Part shown: one piece after another, positions 51,768 to 63,152 of the stretch
Layout of the letters: every line of letters begins with the position of its first letter
Numbering within the stretch: the first letter of the stretch is position 1
Assembly: GCF_018388445.1 (NCBI RefSeq)
Contig: NZ_CP074405.1
Coordinates: forward strand, 3,038,001-3,102,000
Length of the DNA: 64,000 nt
Direction: 5' to 3'
Source of the DNA: Cellulomonas wangleii
GTDB lineage: Bacteria; Actinomycetota; Actinomycetes; Actinomycetales; Cellulomonadaceae
Made by a program: the position numbers and the translations under genes
Notes under the pieces: generated by a model
Databases searched by the model: none
The model's input: only the letters and a program-made list of their open reading frames with translations
What the model was told of the DNA's origin: nothing

Positions 51768-52697
51768 GTGCTCACGATCACCGAAGCCGTCGCCGCGCAC
51801 GCCGACGCCGCCACGCACAAGGTCGACCTGACCCGGTCACCGGGTCTGTTCCTGGTCCGGACGATGCTGGCCGGTGCCTACATCGGCATCGGCGTCCTCA
51901 TCATGGTCACCGCCGGCGGTCCCCTGACCGTCGCCGGCTCGCCGTGGGCGCCGCTCGTCAACGGCGCCGTGTTCGGCATCGCGCTGACCATCGTGCTGGT
52001 GGCCGGCGGCGAGCTCGCCACCAGCGCCATGATGATCCTCACCCAGGGTGCGATGACACGCCGCATCACGTGGGGCCGGGCCGGCCTGACGCTGCTCGCC
52101 TGCCTGGGCGGCAACCTGCTCGGCGCGATGGCCTTCGCCGGGCTCCTGCACGCGTCGGGGGTGCTGGCGCCCGGGACCGCCGGCGGGGAGGCGATCGCCG
52201 GGATGATCGCCCACAAGGCGGAGGCGACGACGGCACAGCTCGTCGTGCGCGGTGTGCTGTGCAACCTGCTCGTCTGCCTGGCCGTGTGGTGCTGGGCCCG
52301 GCTCACGAGCGAGAGCGCCCGGATCGTCGCCGTCTTCGCCTGCGTGCTGGTCTTCATCACCTCCGGCTTCGAGCACGTCGTCGCCAACATGACGACGTTC
52401 TCGCTGGGCCTGTACGCCGGGCTGCCCGAGGCGACGGTCGCCGAGTTCGCCCGGAACCTCGTGGCGGTGGGTGTCGGCAACACCATCGGCGGTGCGCTGC
52501 TGGTGGGTGCGGCCTACGCGTACGGCGCGCGCGTGCCCGCGCTGCCGGGCGACGTCCAGGCGCCCGTCGCGACCGCCCCCGCACCGCACGCCTCCCCCGC
52601 GGACGACGGCCGCACCCCCGTCCGGGCGGCGGACGCGGACGCCTCGGCGCACGACGCGGTCGCCCCGGCACCGCCGCAGCCCGTCGGCCGCGGCTGA
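51768..52697 (+). CDS. Formate/nitrite transporter family channel (FocA/NirC)
   Basis: A 309-residue membrane channel with six helices. The family signature is seen in GAYIGIGVLIMVTAGGP and ACLGGNLLGAMAFAGLL, with GVLCNLLVCLAVWCWARL and FEHVVANMTTFSLG. It conducts formate, nitrite or similar monovalent anions. The last 60 residues are a Pro/Ala/Asp-rich tail. The GTG start follows GGGGGGACGA. With nrdDG it points to anaerobic capacity. Confidence 0.88.
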   Translation: MLTITEAVAAHADAATHKVDLTRSPGLFLVRTMLAGAYIGIGVLIMVTAGGPLTVAGSPWAPLVNGAVFGIALTIVLVAGGELATSAMMILTQGAMTRRITWGRAGLTLLACLGGNLLGAMAFAGLLHASGVLAPGTAGGEAIAGMIAHKAEATTAQLVVRGVLCNLLVCLAVWCWARLTSESARIVAVFACVLVFITSGFEHVVANMTTFSLGLYAGLPEATVAEFARNLVAVGVGNTIGGALLVGAAYAYGARVPALPGDVQAPVATAPAPHASPADDGRTPVRAADADASAHDAVAPAPPQPVGRG

Positions 52698-52808
52698 CGC
52701 GCCGCCGCGGGCCGTGCGCCGCGCGCCGACCGGCGAGCGGCGCACGCGCGCAATAGCGTGGCCTCGCAGGGCGTCGCACGACGCGCCACCCCGACCCGAG
52801 GAGCACGC

Positions 52809-53618
52809 GTGAGCACCACGGACCCCGAGCGACCGGGCGACCGCCCGACCACGGGCGGCACGCCGGGTGCGACCCCCGCCGACGCGAGCGAGACGGACAC
52901 CGGCCGCCACGCGGTGCAGCGGCCCGCCCCCACGCCGCCCGACGCCGACGCCCCGGACCCCGTGCGCGCCCCGACGCCCACCGCCGGACGGCCCGCGCCG
53001 GCCGCCTCCCCCGCCGGTGAGGCACCGGAGGCACGGACCGCACCCGACCCCGACGGCACCGACCACGCCGAGCGCGGCGCCCGGACGCGCGCGGACCGCT
53101 CGACCGCGGACGACGAGCTCTTCCCCGACCCGAACGCCCCGCGCACACCCCGCACGGGCACGCACGTGCTCGGCGTGCTGGTCGGCCTCCTGCTGGCACC
53201 CGCCGCGCTCGGTCTGCTGCTGCTGGGCCAGAGCCGCATCCTGCGCGTCCAGGCCGACGGTTGGGACGCCTCGCTCGAGCTGCTGGGCATCGTGCTGGTC
53301 AGTGCGGGCGCCGTGCTCCTCGCGGCGCTGCTGCTGCTGGGCCTGTGGACCGCGGCCGTCCCCCTGACGGCGGGCCTCGTGCTGGGCGTCGTCGGCGGGG
53401 TGCAGCTGTACGCGCCGGGCATCGCCCGCTCCACCACGCTCGAGGTCGTCGGGTCCGACGCGTGGCACCTCACCGCGTCGCAGGTGACCGTCGCCGGCAC
53501 GTCGGGGACGTCGATCGCGGCCGGCGTGCTGCTGCTGACCGGCGGCGTCACGGTCGCGCTCGCCCGACGCCACGGGGTGCGGCTCGGCGCCTTCCGCGAG
53601 CGCAACCGGGCGGCCTGA
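52809..53618 (+). CDS. Membrane protein with long disordered N-terminus, unknown function
   Basis: A 269-residue protein. About 115 N-terminal residues are Pro/Asp/Ala/Thr-rich and probably disordered in the cytoplasm. Four helices follow ([40 protein letters not shown], and two more) with a short loop [12 protein letters not shown]. The GTG has GAGGAG upstream. I do not recognise the family; it lies alone between the anion channel and acsA. Confidence 0.75.
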   Translation: MSTTDPERPGDRPTTGGTPGATPADASETDTGRHAVQRPAPTPPDADAPDPVRAPTPTAGRPAPAASPAGEAPEARTAPDPDGTDHAERGARTRADRSTADDELFPDPNAPRTPRTGTHVLGVLVGLLLAPAALGLLLLGQSRILRVQADGWDASLELLGIVLVSAGAVLLAALLLLGLWTAAVPLTAGLVLGVVGGVQLYAPGIARSTTLEVVGSDAWHLTASQVTVAGTSGTSIAAGVLLLTGGVTVALARRHGVRLGAFRERNRAA

Positions 53619-53736
53619 GGGCACGGTCGGCGCCGCGAGGCGGTGCGCGCGGACGGCTCCCGGGACTAAGGTCCGGGGACGAGGACCGCACTGGTCAGAC
53701 CCACCATCGCACCGAAGCCGCTGCGTAGGAGACACC

Positions 53737-55767
53737 GTGACCGAACCGTCTGCCCCCCCGACGAACCCCCCGCCGCCGACTGCGGAGCCCTCCGCGGGGC
53801 TGGAGAACCTGCTGTCCGAGGAGCGTCGCTTCCCGCCCTCGGCCGAGTTCGCCGCCCAGGCCAACGCGACCGCCGACGTGTACGCGTGGGCCAACGCGGA
53901 CCGGCCCGGCTTCTGGGCGGACCAGGCGCGCGAGCTGCTCACCTGGTCGACGCCGTTCACGCAGACGCTCGACTGGTCCGACGCCCCGTTCGCCCGCTGG
54001 TTCGCCGACGGTCGGCTGAACGCCGCGTACAACGCGGTGGACCGGCACGTCGAGGAGGGGCGCGGCGACCGTGTCGCCCTGCACTTCGAGGGCGAGGGCG
54101 GCGACACCCGCACGCTGACGTACGCGGACCTGCAGCGCGAGGTCTCCAAGGCGGCCAACGCGATCACGGCCCTGGGCGTGGGCACGGGCGACCGGGTCGC
54201 GATCTACCTGCCGCTGATCCCCGAGGCGGTCGTGACGATGCTCGCGTGCGCCCGCATCGGTGCCCCCCACTCCGTGGTGTTCGGCGGGTTCTCGGCCGAG
54301 GCGCTGAGCTCGCGGATCCTGGACGCCGAGGCCAAGCTCGTCGTCACGTCCGACGGCGGGTTCCGCCGTGGCAAGCCGTCCGCGCTGAAGCCCGCGGTGG
54401 ACGAGGCGCTCGCCAAGGGCGCCCCCACCGTCGCGCACGTGCTCGTGGTGCGGCGCACCGGCCAGCCCGTGGAGTGGACGCAGGGCCGCGACGTCTGGTG
54501 GCACGACGCGGTCGAGGCGGCGTCCGCGCAGCACACGCCCGTGGACGTGGAGGCGGAGCACCCGCTGTTCATCCTCTACACCTCCGGCACGACCGGGAAG
54601 CCCAAGGGCATCTTCCACACGACCGGCGGCTACCTCACGCAGGCGGCGTACACGCACCTCAACGTCTTCGACCTGAAGCCGGAGACCGACGTGTACTGGT
54701 GCACGGCGGACGTCGGCTGGATCACGGGGCACACGTACGTCGTGTACGGGCCGCTGCTCAACGGCGCCACGCAGGTCATCTACGAGGGCACGCCGGACAC
54801 GCCGCACCGCGGCCGCTGGTGGGAGATCGTCCAGAAGTACGGCGTGACGATCCTCTACACCGCCCCCACCGCCATCCGCACCTGCATGAAGTGGGGCGAG
54901 GAGATCCCCGGGGAGTTCGACCTGTCCTCCCTGCGCGTGCTCGGGTCGGTCGGTGAGCCCATCAACCCCGAGGCGTGGATGTGGTACCGCCGGGTCATCG
55001 GCGGCGACCGCACACCGATCGTCGACACGTGGTGGCAGACGGAGACGGGCGCGATCATGATCAGCCCCCTGCCCGGCGTCACCGGGACCAAGCCGGGGTC
55101 CGCGCAGGTGCCGCTGCCGGGCATCGCGGCGGACGTCGTGGACGACGACGCGAAGCCTGTGCCGAACGGGGGTGGCGGGTACCTCGTCGTCACCGAGCCG
55201 TGGCCCGCGATGCTCCGCGGGATCTGGGGCGACCCCGAGCGGTACAAGGACACGTACTGGTCGCGCTTCACCGACCTCTACTTCGCCGGTGACGGCGCCA
55301 AGAAGGACGCCGACGGGGACATCTGGCTGCTGGGCCGCGTGGACGACGTGATGAACGTGTCCGGCCACCGGCTGTCGACCACGGAGATCGAGTCGGCGCT
55401 CGTGTCGCACCCGTGGGTGGCGGAGGCCGCCGTGGTGGGGGCGACGGACGAGACGACGGGCCAGGCGGTCGTCGCGTTCGTCATCCTGCGCGGCGACGCC
55501 ACGGAGGCTGCCGACGCCGAGGCCGCGGCCGTGCAGGAGACGCTGCGCACCCACGTGGCCAAGGAGATCGGCCCGATCGCCAAGCCGCGGCAGATCCTCG
55601 TGGTCGCCGAGCTGCCGAAGACCCGCTCCGGCAAGATCATGCGGCGCCTGCTGCGGGACGTCGCCGAGCACCGGCAGGTCGGTGACGCGACCACCCTCGC
55701 GGACTCCTCGGTCATGGACCTCATCGCCCAGGGACTCGCGAAGCCGGCCGCCGCGGCCGCGGACTGA
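53737..55767 (+). CDS. acsA: Acetyl-CoA synthetase (AMP-forming)
   Basis: A 676-residue ANL-family ligase making acetyl-CoA from acetate, ATP and CoA. The N-terminal ACAS domain is followed by the P-loop [33 protein letters not shown] and the C-terminal [13 protein letters not shown] and [10 protein letters not shown]. Lys633 is the catalytic lysine regulated by acetylation in this family. The GTG has TAGGAG upstream. Normal length, except for a Pro-rich first 20 residues. Confidence 0.96.
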   Translation: MTEPSAPPTNPPPPTAEPSAGLENLLSEERRFPPSAEFAAQANATADVYAWANADRPGFWADQARELLTWSTPFTQTLDWSDAPFARWFADGRLNAAYNAVDRHVEEGRGDRVALHFEGEGGDTRTLTYADLQREVSKAANAITALGVGTGDRVAIYLPLIPEAVVTMLACARIGAPHSVVFGGFSAEALSSRILDAEAKLVVTSDGGFRRGKPSALKPAVDEALAKGAPTVAHVLVVRRTGQPVEWTQGRDVWWHDAVEAASAQHTPVDVEAEHPLFILYTSGTTGKPKGIFHTTGGYLTQAAYTHLNVFDLKPETDVYWCTADVGWITGHTYVVYGPLLNGATQVIYEGTPDTPHRGRWWEIVQKYGVTILYTAPTAIRTCMKWGEEIPGEFDLSSLRVLGSVGEPINPEAWMWYRRVIGGDRTPIVDTWWQTETGAIMISPLPGVTGTKPGSAQVPLPGIAADVVDDDAKPVPNGGGGYLVVTEPWPAMLRGIWGDPERYKDTYWSRFTDLYFAGDGAKKDADGDIWLLGRVDDVMNVSGHRLSTTEIESALVSHPWVAEAAVVGATDETTGQAVVAFVILRGDATEAADAEAAAVQETLRTHVAKEIGPIAKPRQILVVAELPKTRSGKIMRRLLRDVAEHRQVGDATTLADSSVMDLIAQGLAKPAAAAAD

Positions 55768-55789
55768 CGCACGCCCGCATCGTGTGAGG

Positions 55790-55818
55790 ACGGCCCCGGG
55801 GCACTGCCCCGGGGCCGT
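55790..55818 (+). terminator. Terminator hairpin after acsA
   Basis: ACGGCCCCGGGGCA pairs perfectly with TGCCCCGGGGCCGT around one base, followed by a weak TCTCGT. Position right after the acsA stop supports a terminator. Confidence 0.7.
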
Positions 55819-55854
55819 TCTCGTGCCGGGTCACGGGCGCACGACGGGCGTCGT

Positions 55855-55892
55855 TGAAGCGGTTCCGCGCGATGCCGCGGCGAAACGCTTCA
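55855..55892. promoter_or_regulatory. Pair of LacI-type operators upstream of the mannanase gene
   Basis: GAAGCGGTTC (55856-55865) and GAAACGCTTC (55882-55891) are both near-palindromes with a central CG, the form used by LacI-family sugar repressors. Their centres are 26 bp apart. They lie about 110-150 bases before the secreted enzyme's start and suggest induction by a sugar. Confidence 0.55.
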
Positions 55893-56002
55893 CCGATGGA
55901 GTGGCCCCAGGGCTGCTGGTTGTCTGACGGCCGCGCCCGCCGCCGCACCACCACCGGCGACGAACAGCGCGCCCCGGACACCTTCGCGGAACGAGGACGT
56001 CG

Positions 56003-57421
56003 ATGAAGAGCACCTCCCTGCGCGCAGCCGCTGCCTGCGGCACCGCGCTCCTGGCACTCGGCGGGCTGACCGTCGCGGCCACCACCGCCACCGCGGCCGA
56101 CCCCGTCGGCCTGCACATCTCGGGCACGCAGCTGGTCGAGCAGGACGGCACGCCGTTCGTCGCCCGCGGCGTCAGCCACGCCCACACCTGGTACCCCCAC
56201 GAGACCGACCGGGCGATCCCGGCGATCCGCGCCGCGGGCGCCAACGCGCTGCGGGTCGTCCTGTCCGACGGCGGGCGGTGGACGCAGAACGACGCCGCCG
56301 ACGTCGCCGACGTGATCGCGCAGTGCCGCGCCAACCAGCTGGTCTGCATGCTGGAGGTGCACGACACCACCGGTTACGGCGAGCAGTCGGGCGCCGTCAC
56401 CCTCGACGCGGCCGCCGACTACTGGGTGTCCCTGAAGCCCGTGCTCCAGGGCACCGAGGACTTCGTCCAGGTCAACATCGGCAACGAGCCGTACGGCAAC
56501 GACGACGCCGTGTCGGCCGGCTGGGCCGCCGACACGGCGGCCGCGGTGAAGAAGCTGCGCGCCGCGGGCCTGCGCCACAACATCGTCGTCGACGCGCCGA
56601 TGTGGGGGCAGGACTGGAAGGGCATCATGCGCGACCAGGCGCAGACCGTCGCCGCCGCCGACCCCGACGGCAACACCCTGTTCTCCGTGCACATGTACGG
56701 CGTGTACGCGCAGGCGTCGACCATCACCTCGTACCTCGACGCGTTCGAGGCGAAGGGCCTGCCGCTGGTCATCGGGGAGTTCGGGTACGACCACTCCGAC
56801 GGCAACCCCGACGAGGCGACGATCATGCGCGAGGCCGTCGAGCGCGGCATCGGGTACTACGGCTGGTCGTGGTCCGGCAACGGTGGCGGCGTCGAGTACC
56901 TCGACATGGTCACCGCCTTCGACCCGGCGCGGAAGACCACGTGGGGCACGCTGATCTTCGACGGCGTGAACGGCATCGAGCAGACGGCCCGGACGGCGAC
57001 GTTCTTCTCCGGCGCGACGCCCACGCCGACGGCCAGCCCGACGGTGACGCCCACCCCGACCGTGACCCCGACGGTGACGCCCACCCCGACCGTCACGCCG
57101 ACCGTCACGCCGACGCCCGGCACGGGCACCGCCTGCACGGCGCGGCTCACGGTCGCCAACGCGTGGCCCGGCGGATTCCAGGGCACCGTCGACGTCACGG
57201 CGGGCTCGCGGGCGCTCGAGGGCTGGACGACGACGTTCACCCTGCCGGGCGGCGCGGGGGTCGCGCAGGGCTGGAGCGCCACGTTCAGCACGACCGGCAC
57301 GACGGTGACCGCCACCAACGCCGCGTGGAACGGCTCCCTGGGCGCCGGCCGGACCGTCACCTACGGGTTCATCGGGTCGGGCACCGCCCCGACCGGGACC
57401 GTCCCGGTCACCTGCCGCTGA
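56003..57421 (+). CDS. Secreted GH5 endo-mannanase-like enzyme with C-terminal CBM2
   Basis: A 472-residue exported glycosidase. Signal peptide 1-32 (ends TATAADP). The GH5 barrel (33-337) has the acid/base Glu162 in VNIGNEPYGN and nucleophile Glu259 in LVIGEFGYDH. Overall pattern (GVSHAHTWY, VVLSDGGRWT, LEVHDTTGYG) is closest to subfamily 8 beta-mannanases. A Thr-Pro-Val repeat linker (338-376) leads to a family 2 carbohydrate-binding module (377-472), which binds cellulose or chitin. It would degrade mannan within plant cell walls. A cellulase activity cannot be excluded by eye. Confidence 0.88.
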   Translation: MKSTSLRAAAACGTALLALGGLTVAATTATAADPVGLHISGTQLVEQDGTPFVARGVSHAHTWYPHETDRAIPAIRAAGANALRVVLSDGGRWTQNDAADVADVIAQCRANQLVCMLEVHDTTGYGEQSGAVTLDAAADYWVSLKPVLQGTEDFVQVNIGNEPYGNDDAVSAGWAADTAAAVKKLRAAGLRHNIVVDAPMWGQDWKGIMRDQAQTVAAADPDGNTLFSVHMYGVYAQASTITSYLDAFEAKGLPLVIGEFGYDHSDGNPDEATIMREAVERGIGYYGWSWSGNGGGVEYLDMVTAFDPARKTTWGTLIFDGVNGIEQTARTATFFSGATPTPTASPTVTPTPTVTPTVTPTPTVTPTVTPTPGTGTACTARLTVANAWPGGFQGTVDVTAGSRALEGWTTTFTLPGGAGVAQGWSATFSTTGTTVTATNAAWNGSLGAGRTVTYGFIGSGTAPTGTVPVTCR

Positions 57422-57462
57422 CCACCCCCTGACCGGGCGTGCGCCGCGCGCACGCCCACCCC

Positions 57463-57500
57463 GTCGGCCCCGCCCCCTCCCCCCCCGGGGCGGGGTCGAC
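57463..57500. terminator. GC-rich hairpin between convergent genes
   Basis: GTCGGCCCCGCCCC and GGGGCGGGGTCGAC form an almost perfect stem around a C-rich loop, between the mannanase and the oppositely oriented monooxygenase gene. It is likely a shared terminator. Confidence 0.6.
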
Positions 57501-57542
57501 GGGCGTACCGGCGGCGTGCGGCTCAGGCCGGGCGGGTCCGGC

Positions 57543-58787
57543 TCACCAGCGCAGCTCGCGCCGCAGCCGGCGCGCCGCCTCCCGGCCTGCACGGTTGGCA
57601 CCGACGGTCGACGCGCTCGGCCCGTACCCGACGAGCTGGAGGCGGGGCTCGGCCACGACCTGGGTGCCGTCCATCGCGATGCCGCCGCCCGGGGATCGCA
57701 GCCCCAGAGGTGCCAGGTGGTCGAGCGAGGCCCGGAACCCGGTCGCCCACAGGATCGTGCGCGCCTCGACGAAGGGCGGGCCCGGCACCCAGCCGCCGGT
57801 CCCCGACCGTCCGTCCGCCGCGGGGGTCGGCTCCGCCGCGCCCGCGGTCTCCCACACCACGCCGTCGCCGACGATGCGCGTGAACACCGGGCGCGCGCGC
57901 AGCACACCGGCCTCGATCCCCGCGCGGTACGCAGGGGTCAGCGGCAGACCGGTGACGGAGACGACCGACTCGGGCACCAGCCCGGCGCGTACGCGGTCGT
58001 CCACCCGGGCCACGGCGTCGCGGCCCAGCTCCGGTGTGAAGTCCTCGTCGACCCACGCGGGCGGGCGGCGGGTCACCCAGGTGGTCGAGGTGACCTGCGC
58101 GACCTGCAGCAGCAGCTGCACGGCCGAGGTGCCGCCGCCGACCACCACCACGTGCCCGTCCGCCAGGTCGGCGGCGCTGCGGAAGTCGCGGGCGTGCAGC
58201 TGCCGACCCCGGAACGCACCGCGTCCGGGGTACGCCGGCCAGAACGGCTTGCCCCAGGTGCCGGACGCGTTGACGACCCCGCGTGCCGACCACACGACGA
58301 CGGCGTCGGGGTGGTCGACGTGCCGCGTCGTGACGAGGAACCGGGGCTCGTCACCGTCCGGTGCCCGGTCGACGCGCTCGACCCGCACGGGACGCTGCAC
58401 GTTGAGGCCGAACGCCTCCTCGTACTGGGCGAAGTAGTAGGGCACCGCGTCGGCCGCCGCCTCGGCCGGGTCGGCGACCGCCAGCGGCATCCCCGGCAGG
58501 TCGTGCACGTGGTGCGCGTCCGCCATGGTCAGCGAGCGCCAGCGGTGCTGCCAGGCGCCCCCGGCGCGGTGGTTCGCGTCCAGCACCACGAACGTGCCGC
58601 GCGCCCGCTCCCAGCCGCGCGACCCGACCGCGACGAGCCCCGTGCGGGCCAGGTGGTACGCGGCGGAGAGCCCTGCCTGCCCCGCCCCCACGACGACGAC
58701 GTCGACGTCGACCACCCGCGGGGCCAGCGGCGCACGGAGCGCACGACGGCCACCGGCAGCGGGCGCGGCGACGGGGGGCTGAGGCAT
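57543..58787 (-). CDS. Flavin-containing monooxygenase-like protein
   Basis: A 414-residue FAD/NADPH oxidoreductase. The FAD Rossmann motif is VVGAGQAGLSAAYHL and the NADPH motif VVVGGGTSAVQ; WATGFR near the C-terminus fits the FMO/TrkA-like group. An Ala/Pro-rich stretch of about 25 residues precedes the fold. Substrate unknown; it stands alone, divergent from mshD. Confidence 0.85.
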   Translation of the reverse strand: MPQPPVAAPAAGGRRALRAPLAPRVVDVDVVVVGAGQAGLSAAYHLARTGLVAVGSRGWERARGTFVVLDANHRAGGAWQHRWRSLTMADAHHVHDLPGMPLAVADPAEAAADAVPYYFAQYEEAFGLNVQRPVRVERVDRAPDGDEPRFLVTTRHVDHPDAVVVWSARGVVNASGTWGKPFWPAYPGRGAFRGRQLHARDFRSAADLADGHVVVVGGGTSAVQLLLQVAQVTSTTWVTRRPPAWVDEDFTPELGRDAVARVDDRVRAGLVPESVVSVTGLPLTPAYRAGIEAGVLRARPVFTRIVGDGVVWETAGAAEPTPAADGRSGTGGWVPGPPFVEARTILWATGFRASLDHLAPLGLRSPGGGIAMDGTQVVAEPRLQLVGYGPSASTVGANRAGREAARRLRRELRW

Positions 58788-58891
58788 GGCGCGACCACGC
58801 TACCGGCAGATCCTGGACGTCGGTCCATACCCGTCCGGGCCCGTCGCGCGCCCGGCACCACGGGGCGCACGGCACGTGGTGGGATGGACGC

Positions 58892-59938
58892 ATGGCCCCC
58901 GGCACCGAGGTCCCGACGATCACCGCCGTCACCGGAGCGCTGCCGCCCGCTCGGGCGGCAGCGGTACGCACGCTCCACCAGGACGCCGCCCGCGCCGACG
59001 GCGTGGCCCCCCTGTCCGAGCAGCCGCTGCTGTGGCTGCTCGACCCGCAGGCCCCGGTCGTCCACCTCCTCGTGGCGGACGACGGCGCCGACCCCGACGG
59101 GCCCGTCACCGGCTACGCCCAGCTCGACGTGGGCAGCAGCAGCACGGTGCGCGCCGAGCTGGTCGTCGCCCCCGCGCACCGGCGCCGCGGCGTCGCCCGT
59201 GCACTTTTGGCGCGCGCGGCCCAGGAGGCCGCGACGGTGCCCGGACGTCGGCTGCACGTGTGGGCGCACGGCGACCTGCCGGCCGCGCGTGCGACGGCAC
59301 GCAGCGCGGGCATGGTCGTCGTGCGGGAGCTGTGGCGCATGGCGACGGACGTCGTGGGCACCCCACCACCGGGCGCGGCGCTGCCGCCCGGCGTGCAGGT
59401 CCGCGCGTTCGTCCCCGGGCAGGACGAGGACGCGTGGCGGCGGGTCAACGCCCGGGCGTTCGCCCACCACCCCGAGCAGGGCCGCATGACGTCCGCCGAC
59501 CTGCGCGCCCGCGAGGGCGAGTCCTGGTTCGACCCGGCAGGGTTCCTGCTGGCCGAGCGTGACGGGCAGCTGCTCGGGTCCGTGTGGACCAAGGTGCACC
59601 CGGCCGGCGAGGCCCCGGACGGCGCGCCCGGTGAGGAGGTCGGCGAGATCTACGTGGTCGGCGTCGACCCGGACGCGCAGGGCCTGGGCATGGGACGCGC
59701 GCTCACGGCGCTGGGCCTGGCGCACCTGCGCGACCGCGGGCTGCGCACCGTCATCCTGTACACGGGCGCGGAGAACACCGTCGCGGTGCACACGTACGAG
59801 CGGGCCGGGTTCACCCGCACGGCCGTGGACGTCATGTACGGGCCGCCGCCCGCTGGTACCCCGTCGGGGGACGTCGTCACGGTGCGCGCGTCGGACGACA
59901 CGACGACGCCCCGCGGCGATGCCACGATGGGTTCATGA
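58892..59938 (+). CDS. mshD: Mycothiol synthase
   Basis: A 348-residue protein with two GNAT acetyltransferase domains. The first has [20 protein letters not shown], the second [20 protein letters not shown] and ends with the conserved [19 protein letters not shown]. It adds the acetyl group to Cys-GlcN-Ins in the last step of mycothiol synthesis, a marker of actinobacteria. The last 25 residues are an extra tail. Its stop overlaps ppk. Confidence 0.93.
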   Translation: MAPGTEVPTITAVTGALPPARAAAVRTLHQDAARADGVAPLSEQPLLWLLDPQAPVVHLLVADDGADPDGPVTGYAQLDVGSSSTVRAELVVAPAHRRRGVARALLARAAQEAATVPGRRLHVWAHGDLPAARATARSAGMVVVRELWRMATDVVGTPPPGAALPPGVQVRAFVPGQDEDAWRRVNARAFAHHPEQGRMTSADLRAREGESWFDPAGFLLAERDGQLLGSVWTKVHPAGEAPDGAPGEEVGEIYVVGVDPDAQGLGMGRALTALGLAHLRDRGLRTVILYTGAENTVAVHTYERAGFTRTAVDVMYGPPPAGTPSGDVVTVRASDDTTTPRGDATMGS

Positions 59939-62169
59939 CCGACGCCCCTGCGATCGATCCTGCCCTGGCCGAGCGGATCGCCGAGCACGTGGAGACCGCT
60001 GCCGAGCCGCTGACCACGGGCACCGGCGCCCTGCCCGACGACCGGTTCCTCGACCGCGAGCTGTCCTGGCTCGCCTTCAACCAGCGCGTCCTGGAGCTGG
60101 CGGAGGACGAGAGCCTGCCCCTGCTCGAGCGCGTGCGCTTCCTCGCCATCTTCGCGTCCAACCTCGACGAGTTCTTCATGGTCCGCGTGGCGGGGCTCAA
60201 GCGCCGCATCGCGACGGGCATCGCCGTCACGGCGGCGTCCGGACTGTCGCCGCGCCAGGTGCTCGAGGCGATCAGCGAGCGCGCGCACGCCCTGATGGAG
60301 CGTCACGCGCGCGTGCTGTCGACCGACGTGCAGCCCGCGCTGGCGGCCGAGGGCATCACGATCGTGCGCTGGGACGACCTGGGCGACGCGGAGCAGGACC
60401 GCCTGCACAAGTTCTTCCGTCGCCAGATCTTCCCGGTCCTCACCCCCCTCGCGGTGGACCCGGCGCACCCGTTCCCGTACATCTCGGGGCTGTCGCTCAA
60501 CCTGGCGGTCAGCGTGGTGAACCCCGCCAGCGGCAAGGAGCACTTCGCGCGCGTGAAGGTGCCGCCGCTGCTGCCGCGGTACATCGCCGTCGACGCGGCC
60601 GGCCGGCCCTCGGCCCCGGTCCCCCAGACGGCGGCACCCGAGCGCGGACCGATGTCGTTCGTGCCGGTCGAGGACGTCATCGCCCAGCACCTCGACATGC
60701 TCTTCCCCGGCATGGAGGTCCGCGAGTTCCACACGTTCCGCATCACGCGCAACGAGGACGTGGAGGTCGAGGAGGACGACGCCGAGAACCTGCTCAAGGC
60801 GATGGAGAAGGAGCTGCTGCGCCGCCGCTTCGGCCCTCCGGTGCGTCTGGAGCTCGCGGAGGGCATCAGCCCGCGCGTCCGCAAGCTCCTGGTGCGCGAG
60901 CTCGGCATGTCCGAGGACGACGTCTACGAGCTGCCCGCCCCGCTCGACCACACGGGTCTGAACCTCATCGCCGACCTGGACCGTCCCGAGCTGCAGTTCC
61001 CCCGGTTCGTGCCGGCGACGCACCGCCAGCTCGCGGAGGTGGAGTCCGCGACCCCGACGAACGTCTTCGCGGCCATCCGCACCCGCGACATCCTGCTGCA
61101 CCACCCGTACGACTCGTTCTCGACGTCGGTGCAGACGTTCCTCGAGCAGGCGGCCGCGGACCCGGCCGTGCTGGCGATCAAGCAGACCCTGTACCGCACG
61201 TCGGGCGACTCGCCGATCGTCGACGCCCTGATCGACGCCGCGCAGGCCGGCAAGCAGGTCCTGGCGCTCGTGGAGATCAAGGCGCGGTTCGACGAGCAGA
61301 ACAACATCTCGTGGGCCCGCAAGCTCGAGCAGGCCGGCGTGCACGTGGTGTACGGCATCGTCGGGCTGAAGACGCACTGCAAGCTCTCGCTGGTGGTGCG
61401 CCAGGAGGCCGACGGCCTGCGGCGCTACAGCCACGTGGGTACGGGCAACTACCACCCGCGGACCGCCCGGCTGTACACCGACCTGGGCCTGCTGACCGCG
61501 GACCCCGACGTCGGCCAGGACCTCACGCGCCTGTTCAACCAGCTGTCCGGCTACGCGCCGAAGTCGCGGTTCCACCGCCTGCTGGTGGCGCCGCGCTCGG
61601 TGCGCACCGGGCTGGTCGAGCGCATCGAGCGGGAGGCCGCGGCGGCCCGCCGCGGGGAGCCCGCCTGGATCAAGATCAAGGTCAACTCGATGGTCGACGA
61701 GACCACGATCGACGCCCTGTACCGCGCGTCGCAGGCCGGCGTCCCGGTGGACATCAACGTGCGCGGGATCTGCGCGCTGCGCCCCGGCGTGCCGGGGCTG
61801 TCGGAGAACATCCGGGTGCGCTCGATCCTGGGCCGGTTCCTGGAGCACTCCCGCGTCTTCGCGTTCGCCCACGCCACCCCCGACGACGGCGACGGCTTCG
61901 AGGGCCCCGAGGTCTTCATCGGGTCGGCCGACCTCATGCACCGCAACCTCGACCGCCGGGTGGAGGCGCTGGTGCGGGTGGCCGACCCGGCCCAGATCAC
62001 CGAGCTCGTCGAGTACCTGGACGAGACGATGGACGACGGCACGTCGTCCTGGCACCTGGGCACCGACGGCGAGTGGGTCCGTCACACGCAGGGCGCGGAC
62101 GGGCCGCTGACGGACCTGCAGGAGGTCCTCATCCACCGGCAGAGGCGGCGGCCGGGCGCCGCACGGTGA
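59935..62169 (+). CDS. ppk1: Polyphosphate kinase 1
   Basis: A 744-residue PPK1 with N, head and two phospholipase-D-like C domains. The first shows [20 protein letters not shown] and [15 protein letters not shown]. The catalytic His is in [13 protein letters not shown] (about residue 499), and [17 protein letters not shown] and [17 protein letters not shown] follow. It makes polyphosphate from ATP reversibly. The ATG overlaps the mshD stop and the GTG of the next gene overlaps its own. Confidence 0.96.
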   Translation: MTDAPAIDPALAERIAEHVETAAEPLTTGTGALPDDRFLDRELSWLAFNQRVLELAEDESLPLLERVRFLAIFASNLDEFFMVRVAGLKRRIATGIAVTAASGLSPRQVLEAISERAHALMERHARVLSTDVQPALAAEGITIVRWDDLGDAEQDRLHKFFRRQIFPVLTPLAVDPAHPFPYISGLSLNLAVSVVNPASGKEHFARVKVPPLLPRYIAVDAAGRPSAPVPQTAAPERGPMSFVPVEDVIAQHLDMLFPGMEVREFHTFRITRNEDVEVEEDDAENLLKAMEKELLRRRFGPPVRLELAEGISPRVRKLLVRELGMSEDDVYELPAPLDHTGLNLIADLDRPELQFPRFVPATHRQLAEVESATPTNVFAAIRTRDILLHHPYDSFSTSVQTFLEQAAADPAVLAIKQTLYRTSGDSPIVDALIDAAQAGKQVLALVEIKARFDEQNNISWARKLEQAGVHVVYGIVGLKTHCKLSLVVRQEADGLRRYSHVGTGNYHPRTARLYTDLGLLTADPDVGQDLTRLFNQLSGYAPKSRFHRLLVAPRSVRTGLVERIEREAAAARRGEPAWIKIKVNSMVDETTIDALYRASQAGVPVDINVRGICALRPGVPGLSENIRVRSILGRFLEHSRVFAFAHATPDDGDGFEGPEVFIGSADLMHRNLDRRVEALVRVADPAQITELVEYLDETMDDGTSSWHLGTDGEWVRHTQGADGPLTDLQEVLIHRQRRRPGAAR

Positions 62170-63146
62170 AGGCCGTCGCCGCGGGTCCGGTCGAGGCGGC
62201 CGGCGCGCTCGTGTGGCGGGAGCGGGCCGGGCGGCTGCAGGTCGCGCTCGTGCACCGCCCGCGCTACCACGACTGGTCCTGGCCGAAGGGCAAGCTGGAC
62301 CCGGGCGAGCTGCCGCCGGTCGCGGCGGTGCGCGAGGTCGAGGAGGAGACCGGGCTGGCGGTCGTCCTGGGGCTGCCTCTGCCCGGCCTGGAGTACCGGC
62401 TGGCCGACGGACGGCAGAAGGTCGTGCACTACTGGGCCGCCCGCGTGGCCGGACGGGGTGACGAGGCGCCGCTGCGGGCGCGACCGCCCGTGCCACACGC
62501 CGACCGGTCCGAGATCGACTTCTGGGAGTGGTTCGACGTGGCGCAGGCGGGCCACCGGCTCACCCGCGGCGCCGACAGCCGCCCGCTGGACGCGCTCGTC
62601 GAGGCCCACGAGAAGGGCCGGCTGGACACCCACGCGCTGGTGGTCGCCCGCCACGGGCAGGCACGCAAGCGCAGCCTCTGGGACGGCACGGAGGACGACC
62701 GTCCGCTGACGGGCCTGGGGCGGCGCCAGGCGACGACGATGACGCCGGCGCTGGCCGCGTTCGGCGTGGAGCACGTGGTGACGAGCCGGTGGGAGCGCTG
62801 CGCGGCGACGGTGGCGCCCTACGCCGCGGCCGCGGGGGTGGACCCGCAGGTGGCGGAGGTGCTCACCGAGGCCGAGCACGACGCCTCACCGGCCCGCGTG
62901 GGCGGGACGGTCCGCGAGCTGCTGGACGGCCGCCGGGACACGGTGCTGTGCACCCACCGCCCGGTGCTGCCGACCGTGCTCGACGTGCTGGCCGAGCACA
63001 GCCGCCGCCCCGTGGCCGACGCGCTGCCCCACGGCAACCCGTTCCTGGCCCCGGCGGAGCTGCTGGTGGCGCACGCCGGCCTGACACCGCGCGGGGTGCG
63101 GGTGCTGGCCGTCGAGCGCCACCGGTCGCCCGTCCCGGCGGCCTGA
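62166..63146 (+). CDS. NUDIX-histidine phosphatase fusion (MutT1-like)
   Basis: A 326-residue protein. The N-terminal NUDIX domain has [19 protein letters not shown] with REVEEETG, and the C-terminal domain (from about 158) is a histidine phosphatase with the ARHGQA motif. This is the layout of mycobacterial MutT1, which cleans 8-oxo-GTP and diadenosine polyphosphates. The GTG overlaps ppk1, linking it to polyphosphate metabolism. Confidence 0.9.
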   Translation: MKAVAAGPVEAAGALVWRERAGRLQVALVHRPRYHDWSWPKGKLDPGELPPVAAVREVEEETGLAVVLGLPLPGLEYRLADGRQKVVHYWAARVAGRGDEAPLRARPPVPHADRSEIDFWEWFDVAQAGHRLTRGADSRPLDALVEAHEKGRLDTHALVVARHGQARKRSLWDGTEDDRPLTGLGRRQATTMTPALAAFGVEHVVTSRWERCAATVAPYAAAAGVDPQVAEVLTEAEHDASPARVGGTVRELLDGRRDTVLCTHRPVLPTVLDVLAEHSRRPVADALPHGNPFLAPAELLVAHAGLTPRGVRVLAVERHRSPVPAA

Positions 63147-63152
63147 CGCCGC

